Assembly: GCA_025937075.1 (NCBI GenBank)
Contig: JAICSD010000169.1
Location: 1-8,614 of the forward strand
Reading direction: 5' to 3'
DNA: 8,614 nt
Source: Vicinamibacteria bacterium
Lineage (GTDB): Bacteria > Acidobacteriota > Vicinamibacteria > Vicinamibacterales > 2-12-FULL-66-21
In this document: positions 1 to 5,399 of the stretch, piece after piece
Layout: each line of letters opens with the position of its first letter
Position numbering within the stretch: position 1 is the first letter of the stretch
Translations under genes and position numbers: made by a program
The notes under the pieces: model-generated
The model's database searches: none
What the model saw: the letters and a program-made list of their open reading frames with translations, nothing else
What the model was told of the DNA's origin: nothing

Positions 1-57
1 CTTCAGCGGGTCGCGATCTCCAAGCGGCGCGGCGTATGTTTTCTTGTGCATCGTCAT
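1..57 (-). CDS. N-terminal fragment of an unrecognised protein (runs off left edge)
   Basis: Reading the minus strand from an ATG at 57 gives 19 open codons to the window edge, starting MTMHKKTYAAPL and continuing GDRDPLK. About two thirds of third positions are G or C, more than in the competing frame that starts with the ATG at 67-65 (MYSNDD...), so this frame is preferred. A second ATG lies two codons in and could be the real start. No Shine-Dalgarno sequence sits directly before either ATG. A tiny reading frame upstream ends in a TAATG overlap with this start (see that entry). It is the next gene downstream of the ArsR/SRPBCC operon on the same strand, separated by 158 bp. The family cannot be told from 19 residues. 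Confidence 0.45.
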   Translation of the reverse strand, partial: MTMHKKTYAAPLGDRDPLK

Positions 58-83
58 TAGAGTACATCTCGTCTGCGGCCCAT
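57..83 (-). other. Possible 8-codon leader ORF overlapping the left-edge gene start
   Basis: An ATG at 83-81 follows the strong ribosome-binding sequence AGGGAGG (96-90) with a 6-nt spacer. It encodes MGRRRDVL and stops at TAA 59-57, sharing one base with the left-edge ATG (TAATG). That is the classic geometry of translational coupling. The start lies in a small hairpin, GGCCC-TTTAT-GGGCC (91-77), which also pairs the last two G of the ribosome-binding site. This could be a leader peptide that delivers ribosomes to a gene lacking its own site, or coincidence in GC-rich DNA. Confidence 0.25.
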
Positions 84-215
84 AAAGGGCCTCCCTACGA
101 TTGGCCGCTGGCGGCGCGTTTTATGGAGCGTACACGGGGAGAGCCAGCAATGTGTTCGACCGCAATGCGCGTGGCAGGCATTCGCGTCCCGCTCAGCGTC
201 GCGAAATGACCCGCC
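58..215. other. Intergenic gap, no gene seen
   Basis: This 158-bp gap lies between the end of the exported ABM-like gene and the left-edge gene. It has no intrinsic terminator: the two hairpins visible (77-91, and 181-186 with 200-205) are not followed by T-runs in either direction. A weak minus-strand promoter is conceivable, with TTGCTG near 150-145 and CATAAA at 125-120 spaced 19 nt, but neither box is convincing. Apart from the mini-ORF listed separately I see nothing else. Confidence 0.5.
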
Positions 216-620
216 TTACCGTATGTCGCTGAGGACCGAGACGCGCTCGATCGCCAGGCCTGGCACGCCGTTGCGAGGCTCGACGAGCCGGTTCATCTCG
301 TCCCAGATCGCGCGGATCTCCGCCGGCGCATCGTCGGGAACGCTGCCATCCGTCCACGTCAGGATCTCGACGAACTGCCTGCCGTCGCCCGAGTGCAGCG
401 TCAGGTGCGGCGCATCGACGACGAGACGCAGACGTTTGGCAGTCGCCCAGTGGGCCGCGATCACACGGGCCAGATCGGCATCCGCGCCGGCCTTTGGGTG
501 AAACGTGATCATCACGGTTTCGGGGCGTTCCGGCTGTGCGCCCCGTGCGAGCGCGGATCGGCTGCCCGCTGCGGCAGCGACCATAAGAACAACAACGGCA
601 ACGTGCGCGCGAATATTCAT
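216..620 (-). CDS. Small exported protein, probable ABM-like (dimeric alpha/beta barrel) fold
   Basis: The product is 134 residues. It opens with a signal peptide: basic start MNIR, a hydrophobic stretch at about 6-19, and an A-L-A site at 23-25, so the mature protein probably starts at R26. The mature part has the beta-alpha-beta-beta-alpha-beta feel of antibiotic-biosynthesis-monooxygenase-like barrels. There is an opening strand VMITFHPK (36-43), a helix with AHW (56-58), a strand FVEILTWTD (83-91), a helix IRAIWDEMNRLVE (102-114) and a closing strand LAIERVSVL (122-130). Small proteins of this fold bind or oxidise hydrophobic or aromatic compounds, and many have no known reaction. No catalytic set can be assigned. 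The ATG at 620-618 overlaps the upstream stop as ATGA and is served by AGGAG. It is the third gene of the ArsR operon. The export signal is unusual, because ABM-like proteins are mostly cytoplasmic. Confidence 0.75.
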   Translation of the reverse strand: MNIRAHVAVVVLMVAAAAGSRSALARGAQPERPETVMITFHPKAGADADLARVIAAHWATAKRLRLVVDAPHLTLHSGDGRQFVEILTWTDGSVPDDAPAEIRAIWDEMNRLVEPRNGVPGLAIERVSVLSDIR

Positions 621-1390
621 CGATTGCTCCTGTTCATGAAGCCGGTGACCGACGTGAGGAGACCGTTCCTGCCGAAGACGAACACGTTGATGCCGGTGCC
701 GCGATCCGCGCCATCGGCGCCCCGCGCAGCGAAATCCGCGAGCACCGTCCCCTGACACTGCCGCACGTCGCCCGCGCGGTACATCCGGATCCCCGGCATG
801 AACTGCCGCGCGCCGTCAATGTGAGCGACGAGGTCCGCGATGTTGTCGATGCAGGAGTAGCGGTCGCGGAACTGCACGTCCTCCGCGGCGATGCGCGCGA
901 GCATCCGGTGGCGGGCCTCCGCATCCGGCTCGGCCCACGCGTCGAACCACGCGTCCACCGTCTCCGCCGCTCCGCCGAAGACGAGGTCGGCGACGACGTT
1001 CGCGAAGAGCGAGAGCTGATATCGCCAGCCCTGGATGTGACGCTCGAGGACCTGCGCGTCCTCGTATTCGTGTACGAGCCGCACGCGCGTGGCTTCGCCG
1101 GCTGTTTCGAGCTGAATGGTGACGCGCGAACCGCCCGGGGGAATGACCGCACCGCTCGCGTACCCGTACGTGAACACGATCCGCTCGGGCGGTATGACCT
1201 CGAGGACTTCGCCGATGGCCTCGGTGCCGTCGGGATAGCGGATCTTCATGCGGCCGCCGGGCCGTGCGTCGATGTCCGAACCCGGGCCCCACCACGCGGC
1301 CCAGCGCGACGACTCCGTCAGGAAACCGAACACGACAGCCGGCGGCGCGTCGATGGTGATCGTGCGATCGAGCCGATGGGTAAGCGTCAT
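617..1390 (-). CDS. SRPBCC (AHSA1-type) domain fused to an NTF2/SnoaL-like domain
   Basis: The product is 257 residues, about 100 longer than a single-domain SRPBCC protein. Residues 5-135 form an AHSA1-like START/Bet v1-type hydrophobic-ligand fold. Evidence is the typical opening ITIDAPPAVVFGFLTE, SSRWAAWWGPGSDIDARPGGR (28-47), the G-x-V-L-E-V-I-P-P-E-R-I-V-F-T-Y strand run (60-75), and TRVRLVHEYED with HIQGWRYQLSLFANVV near the end. Residues 140-257 look like an NTF2/SnoaL domain: a first helix ETVDAWFDAWAEPDAEAR (143-160), then DVQFRDRYSCIDNIADLVAHI, and a last strand GINVFVFGRNGLLTSVTGF. No signal peptide is present, so it is probably cytoplasmic. The ATG at 1390 overlaps the ArsR stop (ATGA); AGGA lies 8 nt upstream. 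ArsR plus AHSA1-type SRPBCC is a frequent bacterial pair in which the SRPBCC protein is thought to bind or handle the regulator's inducer. The ligand is unknown. Confidence 0.88.
   Translation of the reverse strand: MTLTHRLDRTITIDAPPAVVFGFLTESSRWAAWWGPGSDIDARPGGRMKIRYPDGTEAIGEVLEVIPPERIVFTYGYASGAVIPPGGSRVTIQLETAGEATRVRLVHEYEDAQVLERHIQGWRYQLSLFANVVADLVFGGAAETVDAWFDAWAEPDAEARHRMLARIAAEDVQFRDRYSCIDNIADLVAHIDGARQFMPGIRMYRAGDVRQCQGTVLADFAARGADGADRGTGINVFVFGRNGLLTSVTGFMNRSNR
627..631 (-). promoter_or_regulatory. Ribosome-binding site AGGAG for the ABM-like gene
   Basis: AGGAG lies 6 nt before the ATG at 620. It decides the start: the same frame stays open upstream to 758, but that extension lies inside the SRPBCC gene and has no such site. 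The site itself sits within the last codons of the SRPBCC gene, so the two genes are probably translationally coupled. Confidence 0.7.
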
Positions 1391-1746
1391 CGTCCTTTTC
1401 CTGTTCTCCGCCGGCGTGCAGCGCGTGGCCCCCGCCGGCTCTGTTCGAGTTCCACCGCAAGCTTCAATTTCCACAGCGCGTCGTCCCACATCTGCTCGAG
1501 CATGCGCCCGACCGGGCCGAACGCCTCCCGGTTTGCCCGGTAGAAGCGCCGCTGCCCGTCGGGGCGAACGGCCACGAGGCCCGCGTCCGATAGCGCACGC
1601 AACTGCAGCGAGACCGCGCCAAACGTGACGTCGGGCATCGCGCGGGCGATGTCGCCGGCGCTGCGATCCCCGTCCCACACGAGACGCAGAATCTCGCGCC
1701 TTCTGGGGGAGGCGATGGCGGCCAGGAGCGCCCGTTCGTCGAGCAC
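1387..1746 (-). CDS. ArsR-family winged-helix transcriptional repressor
   Basis: The product is 119 residues, normal for ArsR/SmtB proteins. The winged helix-turn-helix reads clearly. Helix 1 is ALLAAIASPRRREILRLV (6-23), then SAGDIARAMP (29-38), the recognition helix TFGAVSLQLRALSDAGLV (41-58) and the wing VRPDGQRRFYRAN (60-72). The C-terminal helix (79-101) should form the dimer interface. The tail 104-119 is strikingly arginine-rich. There is no cysteine and no visible metal-binding cluster, so this belongs with non-metal ArsR proteins, in keeping with the SRPBCC partner. The start is GTG. An in-frame TAA lies four codons upstream, so no earlier start exists. There is no Shine-Dalgarno sequence and the predicted transcription start falls on or beside the GTG, suggesting a leaderless message. 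It probably represses its own operon through the palindrome at 1752-1773. Confidence 0.92.
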   Translation of the reverse strand: MLDERALLAAIASPRRREILRLVWDGDRSAGDIARAMPDVTFGAVSLQLRALSDAGLVAVRPDGQRRFYRANREAFGPVGRMLEQMWDDALWKLKLAVELEQSRRGPRAARRRRTGKGR

Positions 1747-1751
1747 GGCAA

Positions 1752-1773
1752 TATTTTAGTTATAACTAAAATA
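1752..1773. promoter_or_regulatory. Perfect 22-bp palindromic operator, probable ArsR site
   Basis: The two 11-nt arms TATTTTAGTTA and TAACTAAAATA are exact reverse complements with no spacer. The palindrome covers the -10 box (1758-1753) and most of the spacer of the arsR promoter and ends 6 nt before the start codon. A dimeric repressor bound here would block RNA polymerase. That it binds the adjacent ArsR protein is inferred from position and symmetry. Confidence 0.75.
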
Positions 1774-1782
1774 CAATGTCAA
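1753..1782 (-). promoter_or_regulatory. Sigma70-type promoter of the arsR-SRPBCC-ABM operon
   Basis: The -35 box TTGACA (1782-1777) is a perfect consensus match. The -10 box TAAAAT (1758-1753) matches five of six positions, with an 18-nt spacer. Transcription should begin about 7 nt after the -10 box, which is the GTG start codon itself. The region is an AT-rich island in GC-rich surroundings. Confidence 0.72.
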
Positions 1783-1798
1783 GAAAAAGCGGAAGCCT

Positions 1799-1881
1799 TT
1801 GGGAGTTGGAAATTGGGAGTTGGAGTTGGGAGTTGGGAGTTGGAAGTTGGAAGTTGGGCGTTGGAAGTTGGGCGTTGGAAG
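1799..1881. repeat. Heptamer tandem array, 12 units of TTGGRAG type
   Basis: On the plus strand there are eleven 7-nt units and one 6-nt unit, 83 bp in all: TTGGGAG (four), TTGGAAG (four), TTGGGCG (two), TTGGAAA (one) and TTGGAG (one). The TTGG core is kept in every copy, and variation is confined to the last three bases. The array starts directly after the rdgB stop codon and ends 17 bp before the arsR -35 box. Heptameric short tandem repeats of this kind are best known in cyanobacteria (STRR sequences); similar arrays elsewhere have no established role. On the minus strand, the transcribed sense for rdgB, composition is 41 C and 2 G in 83 nt, resembling a Rho-loading site. Confidence 0.9.
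1799..1881 (-). terminator. Possible Rho-dependent termination region after rdgB
   Basis: No hairpin plus T-run follows rdgB, yet a separate promoter for arsR starts just beyond. The read-through RNA would consist of units such as CUUCCAA and CUCCCAA, C-rich, nearly G-free and unstructured. Pyrimidine-C dinucleotides would recur every 7 nt, which is what Rho loading sites are known to favour. The role is inferred from composition only. Confidence 0.35.
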
Positions 1882-2511
1882 TTATCCGACTCCGCCCAGA
1901 ATCCACGCGCGGAGTTCCCTGAAAGCCTTGCCCCGATGGCTGACCGCGGCTTTCCGTTCGCCGTCCACCTCCGCTAGCGTGCAGCCGTAGGGTGGGTACC
2001 AGAAGATCGGGTCGTAGCCGAAGCCGTACTCGCCGCGCGGCTCTCTTGCGATCTCTCCTTCGACCACGCCGGCCGCCTCGAACACCACCGCGTCACCCCG
2101 TGCGACGGCGATGTGCGCGACGAATCGTGCCGCGCTCGTCGTCAGCCCTTGCGATGCCAGCTCACGATATATGACCGCGAACTTGGTCGGATAGTCCGTG
2201 CCGTGCCACCTCGCCGAGTGCACGCCGGGCGCGCCGCCGAGTGCATCGATCACGAGACCGGAGTCGTCCGCCACCGCAGGCACGCGGAACTGCTGCGAGT
2301 AATAGAGCGCCTTCAGCCGCGCGTTCTCGGCGAAGGTTGCGCCAGTCTCCTCCGGCTCCGGAATGGCAGGGAAGTCGTCGAGCGTCAGCAGCGCCACCGG
2401 CACGCCGGCGAGGATGCCCTTGATCTCGCGAATCTTCCCCGGATTGGTGGTGGCGACGAGCAGCCGATTGTCAGGCGGGAGGGCGCCCGCCGTTTCACTT
2501 TCGGACGACAT
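1882..2511 (-). CDS. rdgB: XTP/dITP diphosphatase (non-canonical purine NTP pyrophosphatase, HAM1 family)
   Basis: This 209-residue cytosolic enzyme hydrolyses dITP, XTP and ITP to the monophosphate and pyrophosphate, keeping deaminated purines out of DNA and RNA. Family motifs are all present: TTNPGK (21-26), [14 protein letters not shown] (55-68), the catalytic ADDSGL (81-86, D83 the likely general base), [10 protein letters not shown] (92-101), GFGYDPIF (163-170) and SHRGKA (191-196). Length is slightly above the usual 190-205 because of about 14 poorly conserved residues before the first strand. The ATG overlaps the rph coding region by 17 nt with no clear ribosome-binding site, so translation is probably coupled to rph. 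It is the last gene of the amidase operon. Its stop codon abuts the heptamer array. Confidence 0.96.
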   Translation of the reverse strand: MSSESETAGALPPDNRLLVATTNPGKIREIKGILAGVPVALLTLDDFPAIPEPEETGATFAENARLKALYYSQQFRVPAVADDSGLVIDALGGAPGVHSARWHGTDYPTKFAVIYRELASQGLTTSAARFVAHIAVARGDAVVFEAAGVVEGEIAREPRGEYGFGYDPIFWYPPYGCTLAEVDGERKAAVSHRGKAFRELRAWILGGVG

Positions 2512-3226
2512 CCCCGACGATCGACCGCTGGATCTCGATCAGCTGCTTGATGCCCGTGTCGGCCAGCTCCATCAGCGCGTCGAGCGCGCGGCGGTCGAAC
2601 GGCTGTCCTTCCGCCGTTCCCTGGAGCTCGATGAACTTTCCCGCGCCGGTCTTGACGAAGTTCATGTCGACCTCGGCGCGCGAATCCTCGTCGTACGCGA
2701 GGTCGAGCAGCGCTTCGCCATCGACGATGCCGACCGACGTCGCAGCGACGAAGTCGGTGAGCGGGACGTCGCGGATGAGCGCCAGCTCTTTCATCCGCTG
2801 CAGCGCCAGCGCGAGCGCGACGAACCCGCCGGTAATCGACGCGGTGCGCGTCCCCCCGTCCGCCTGGATGACGTCGCAGTCAATCCAGATCGTCCGCTCG
2901 CCGATGTCCGACAGCTTCGTGACGGAGCGCAGCGATCGTCCAATCAGCCGCTGGATTTCCTGCGTGCGGCCGCCGACCTTGCCGGCACTGGCTTCGCGCT
3001 GCGTTCGCGTGGACGTGGCGCGGGGCAGCATGCCGTATTCAGCCGTGACCCACCCCTTTCCGGTATTGCGCAGGAACGAGGGGACGCGGTCCTCGATGCT
3101 GGCCGCGCAGATCACGCGCGTGCGTCCCACTTCGATGAGCACGGACCCTTCCGCGTGCGCCAGAAAGCCGGGCGTGATCTTCGTCGGCCTGAGGGCCGAG
3201 GTCGAACGTCCATCAGTGCGTGTCAT
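2495..3226 (-). CDS. rph: Ribonuclease PH
   Basis: This 243-residue phosphorolytic 3'-to-5' exoribonuclease trims the 3' ends of tRNA precursors in the cytosol, using phosphate and releasing nucleoside diphosphates; it works as a hexameric ring. Length and sequence are typical throughout. Motifs are [20 protein letters not shown] (34-53), [14 protein letters not shown] (58-71), [15 protein letters not shown] (86-100, with the phosphate-binding arginine), [18 protein letters not shown] (116-133, including the GTRT phosphate loop) and the acidic metal-binding stretch [15 protein letters not shown] (175-189). The ATG overlaps the end of the GerMN gene by 14 nt. Only a weak GGTGG stands before it, so coupled translation is likely. 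The link to rdgB is widespread in bacteria. Confidence 0.97.
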   Translation of the reverse strand: MTRTDGRSTSALRPTKITPGFLAHAEGSVLIEVGRTRVICAASIEDRVPSFLRNTGKGWVTAEYGMLPRATSTRTQREASAGKVGGRTQEIQRLIGRSLRSVTKLSDIGERTIWIDCDVIQADGGTRTASITGGFVALALALQRMKELALIRDVPLTDFVAATSVGIVDGEALLDLAYDEDSRAEVDMNFVKTGAGKFIELQGTAEGQPFDRRALDALMELADTGIKQLIEIQRSIVGDVVRK

Positions 3227-3806
3227 GAACCACCCATTCCAGGCTCTTTGCGAGCGGATGCCGCAGGTCGACGTGACCCGCGAGCGTATCGACTTCCTTC
3301 CCGTCGACCAGAATCTGCACGTGCGTAATCGCCGGCAGGTTCACGGTCAGCGCGTCGACGATGGAGTACACCGTCAGCGTTTCTTCCAGCGAGCCGCCCG
3401 GATGGTTCGTCGAGACCTCCGGCGAGAGGTCGACGAACGCATCGCCGTGCTCGGTGACGAACACCTGGCGAAGCCGGGTGCCGGCAGGAATCGCGGACAC
3501 GAGCGGCGGCGACGGCATCAACTGCGCCTCGACGATCGCGCGCGCCTGCTCGGCCACTTCCTCTGCGTATGGCACTTCGCGCTGTGCCGGCACCAGCGAA
3601 AATCCGTCGTCGCTCACGAAGTACAGCGTCGCCGTAATCTTGCGGGCGGCGGCCGGCTGCGGCGCGTCAACGTGCGGGGCCTGCTGCGCCGTTGCGGTGG
3701 CCGTCGGCCTTGGGCGATACCACCTGGGCAGCGCGACGAACAGCACCCAGCCTATCGCGATCGCAAGGACGAGGGCGCCCCCAAACGCCAGCGCTCGACG
3801 GTTCAT
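3213..3806 (-). CDS. GerMN-domain envelope protein
   Basis: The product is 197 residues. A basic start MNRR and a hydrophobic helix (about 7-27) make it an inner-membrane-anchored protein facing the periplasm, or an exported one. A Pro/Ala/Thr-rich linker (31-55) leads to a single GerMN domain at about 57-177. Its landmarks are [20 protein letters not shown] (59-78), [20 protein letters not shown] (105-124) followed by [24 protein letters not shown] (137-154) and [11 protein letters not shown] (162-172). Firmicute GerM has two such domains and acts in spore cortex and germination; single-domain versions occur in many non-spore-formers with unclear function. GGAG lies 7 nt before the ATG, which overlaps the amidase stop (ATGA). 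The partnership with a peptidoglycan amidase suggests a cell-wall role. B. subtilis also has gerM directly before rph. Confidence 0.88.
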   Translation of the reverse strand: MNRRALAFGGALVLAIAIGWVLFVALPRWYRPRPTATATAQQAPHVDAPQPAAARKITATLYFVSDDGFSLVPAQREVPYAEEVAEQARAIVEAQLMPSPPLVSAIPAGTRLRQVFVTEHGDAFVDLSPEVSTNHPGGSLEETLTVYSIVDALTVNLPAITHVQILVDGKEVDTLAGHVDLRHPLAKSLEWVVHDTH

Positions 3807-5329
3807 CGCGCCACTCCGGCGGCGGACGCACGGAATCGGACGATGCCGTCGGCCAGCGCCTGGACGATCGTGTTCTGGAACTCGTCGCCCGCGAGTTGCT
3901 TCTCCTGGGCGGCATTCGTGAGGAATCCCGTCTCGACGAGCGCGGCGGGCATGTTTGCGCCGACCAGCACCCGAAGCGGGGCCTGCACGACGGGCCGGCG
4001 GCTCATGGGCACGTGCTCACGAAGGGCCGCTTCGAGCGTGCGCGCGAGCGCAGACGAGGGCTCGAGGAATCGCCCCTGCGCCGTCTCCCACGGGATCACC
4101 TGGATGTCGCGGTTGCCGCCGCCGAGCACGGGCAGCGACTCCGGCGTGGCCGCCGTCGCGCGCGATGTGTCGTCGCTCGCGCTCAGCGAGAACACTTCCG
4201 CTCCCGACGCCCCCGGACGCGCGGATGCGTTGGCGTGGATGCTGAGGAACACATCTGCCTTGTTGTTGTTCGCGAGCGCCGCGCGCTGATCGATGTTGAC
4301 GTTCTGATCGCCGTCGCGCGTGAGCAGCACGCGCACCCCGAGTCTCGACTCGAGCGCTGCCTTCAGCTTGCGCGCAATCGCCAGCGTGACGTTCTTCTCG
4401 AGCGTTCCGTTGGCCCCCTTCGCGCCGGCATCGTCACCACCGTGACCCGGATCCAGCACGATGATGCGGAAACCACCCGGCGGCGTCAGGTCGAGCAGTG
4501 GCGGCTCGGTTGTCGGGGTCTGCGGCGGCGGCGCGGGCGCCGCACCCGGCGCGCCCGGCGCCTCGGTTTGCGAGAGCAGCTCGACGACGATGCGGCCCGC
4601 GTTGGGCGCGGGCGGCGGCTGGTCGGAGACGCGGAACGACGCGAAGCGCGGCCCCAGATCGAAGGCGAGAACCGACGGCGTGTCGCCCGGATGGACGCCC
4701 AGCAGGACGTCGTTCGGTGTAATCCGGATATCGCCCACGTCGAGCGCGTCGGCGTCGAATCGCAACAGCAGCCGCGTGCCTTCCTGGGTGAGCGTGTGCG
4801 GGGTTGCGGGGGCGACATCGACGGTCACGCGGGTCAGGCCGCCGAGCGCTTCGCCGCGAGCGGCCACGCGGGGCAGCCGCACGTCGCCCACGAGGAGCAG
4901 CCGCGAGGGCTTCCGCAGCTCGACGCGCTGCTGGCTGATCGGCGCGAGCGCTCTCGACACGAAATCGACCGGGACCAGCCAGAGGCGCCCCTCCCGGACC
5001 GGCGCGGCCGGGAGCGAAATCATGCGTCCGCCGACCGACGCGAGCGGCTGCTGCGGGGTCATGACGATCGTCTGGCCGTTGGTCGAAACCGTGATGCCGC
5101 CGGCCAGCGTGTCCTCGCGCACCGCCAGGTTGAACAACCGCGCCAGGTCGTCCAGCGCGAACATCTCCTGCCCGTTCACGACGTGGACCGCGAGCGGCTG
5201 GCGTCCGCTGCGCGTCACCACCGTGTAAGGCGTGACGGGCGCAGGCGTTTGCGCCGCCGACAGGACTGTGATGATGGAGACGGCGACGACAATGGCCGCC
5301 TGTAACACCTGAAAGAAACGAAACGGCAC
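3803..5329 (-). CDS. Secreted N-acetylmuramoyl-L-alanine amidase (Amidase_3) with stalk and AMIN domains
   Basis: This 508-residue zinc hydrolase cuts the bond between N-acetylmuramic acid and L-alanine in peptidoglycan. In order: signal peptide (1-26, VLSAAQ end), a copper-amine-oxidase-N-like stalk domain (about 35-148), an AMIN localisation domain (about 152-253), a Pro/Ala-rich linker (256-284) and the catalytic domain (286-500). Zinc and catalytic residues are intact: H296 in DPGHGG, E311 in LEKN, H365 in SIHAN and E466 in ETGF. An insertion of roughly 30 residues rich in Ser/Thr/Ala lies after the GAEVFSLS strand. The start is GTG. An in-frame TGA four codons upstream rules out earlier starts, and the next GTG (codon 8) would lose the basic R4 of the signal peptide. 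No Shine-Dalgarno sequence is visible. It is the first gene of the operon with GerMN, rph and rdgB. Confidence 0.94.
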   Translation of the reverse strand: MPFRFFQVLQAAIVVAVSIITVLSAAQTPAPVTPYTVVTRSGRQPLAVHVVNGQEMFALDDLARLFNLAVREDTLAGGITVSTNGQTIVMTPQQPLASVGGRMISLPAAPVREGRLWLVPVDFVSRALAPISQQRVELRKPSRLLLVGDVRLPRVAARGEALGGLTRVTVDVAPATPHTLTQEGTRLLLRFDADALDVGDIRITPNDVLLGVHPGDTPSVLAFDLGPRFASFRVSDQPPPAPNAGRIVVELLSQTEAPGAPGAAPAPPPQTPTTEPPLLDLTPPGGFRIIVLDPGHGGDDAGAKGANGTLEKNVTLAIARKLKAALESRLGVRVLLTRDGDQNVNIDQRAALANNNKADVFLSIHANASARPGASGAEVFSLSASDDTSRATAATPESLPVLGGGNRDIQVIPWETAQGRFLEPSSALARTLEAALREHVPMSRRPVVQAPLRVLVGANMPAALVETGFLTNAAQEKQLAGDEFQNTIVQALADGIVRFRASAAGVAR

Positions 5330-5337
5330 CCCGCAAG

Positions 5338-5343
5338 ATCATA
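5338..5343 (-). promoter_or_regulatory. Candidate -10 box of the amidase operon
   Basis: TATGAT on the minus strand lies 8 nt before the GTG start of the amidase, so transcription would begin at or almost at the start codon. No good -35 match is seen at the expected distance (GCGAAC at 17 nt). The box falls in a 70-bp divergent region shared with the CsgG-like gene. Confidence 0.4.
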
Positions 5344-5368
5344 TAGCGCGGCGGGGCTGCGTTCGCCG

Positions 5369-5374
5369 TATAAT
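5369..5374 (+). promoter_or_regulatory. Candidate -10 box of the CsgG-like gene
   Basis: TATAAT is a perfect consensus -10 on the plus strand, 25 nt before the ATG at 5400. This leaves a leader of about 18-20 nt that contains the ribosome-binding site. The -35 region overlaps the amidase promoter and has no recognisable TTGACA, so an activator or another sigma factor may be involved. Confidence 0.5.
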
Positions 5375-5390
5375 CGCCGCAATCTCGGCT

Positions 5391-5395
5391 GGAGG
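5391..5395 (+). promoter_or_regulatory. Ribosome-binding site GGAGG of the CsgG-like gene
   Basis: GGAGG ends 4 nt before the ATG at 5400. It fixes the start and contrasts with the other three operon-leading starts in the window (arsR, amidase, kinase), which have no such site. Confidence 0.75.
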
Positions 5396-5399
5396 CAGT

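Noticed and set aside
77..91. Hairpin GGCCC-TTTAT-GGGCC as a terminator
   Set aside because: It has a 5-bp stem and no T-run. It overlaps a ribosome-binding site and start codon instead.
181..205. Inverted repeat TTCGCG...CGCGAA after the ABM-like gene as a terminator
   Set aside because: The stem is only 6 bp with a 13-nt loop and no T-run on either side.
1248..1628. Plus-strand open frames across arsR/SRPBCC (821-1543, 1248-1628)
   Set aside because: They are antisense shadows of two clearly recognisable genes, with no start signals or domains.
1752..1773. Palindrome as an insertion-sequence end, recombination site or terminator
   Set aside because: There is no transposase or integrase nearby, no second copy, and its position over the -10 box fits an operator. 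The AT-only stem is too weak for a terminator.
1799..1881. CRISPR array
   Set aside because: Units are 7 nt with no spacers, and no cas genes are present.
1799..1990. A 63-codon plus-strand frame starting in the heptamer array ([14 protein letters not shown]...)
   Set aside because: It is only the translation of the repeat followed by antisense of rdgB; it has no ribosome-binding site or promoter.
3213..3806. Evidence of sporulation from the GerMN gene
   Set aside because: Single GerMN domains occur widely in non-spore-forming bacteria, and no other sporulation gene is in the window.
2547..5305. Long plus-strand open frames (2547-4289 and 3692-5305) opposite the rph, GerMN and amidase genes
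   Set aside because: Their translations are Arg/Ser/Pro-rich with no domain, while the minus strand encodes intact, motif-complete enzymes. Long antisense frames are expected in GC-rich coding DNA.
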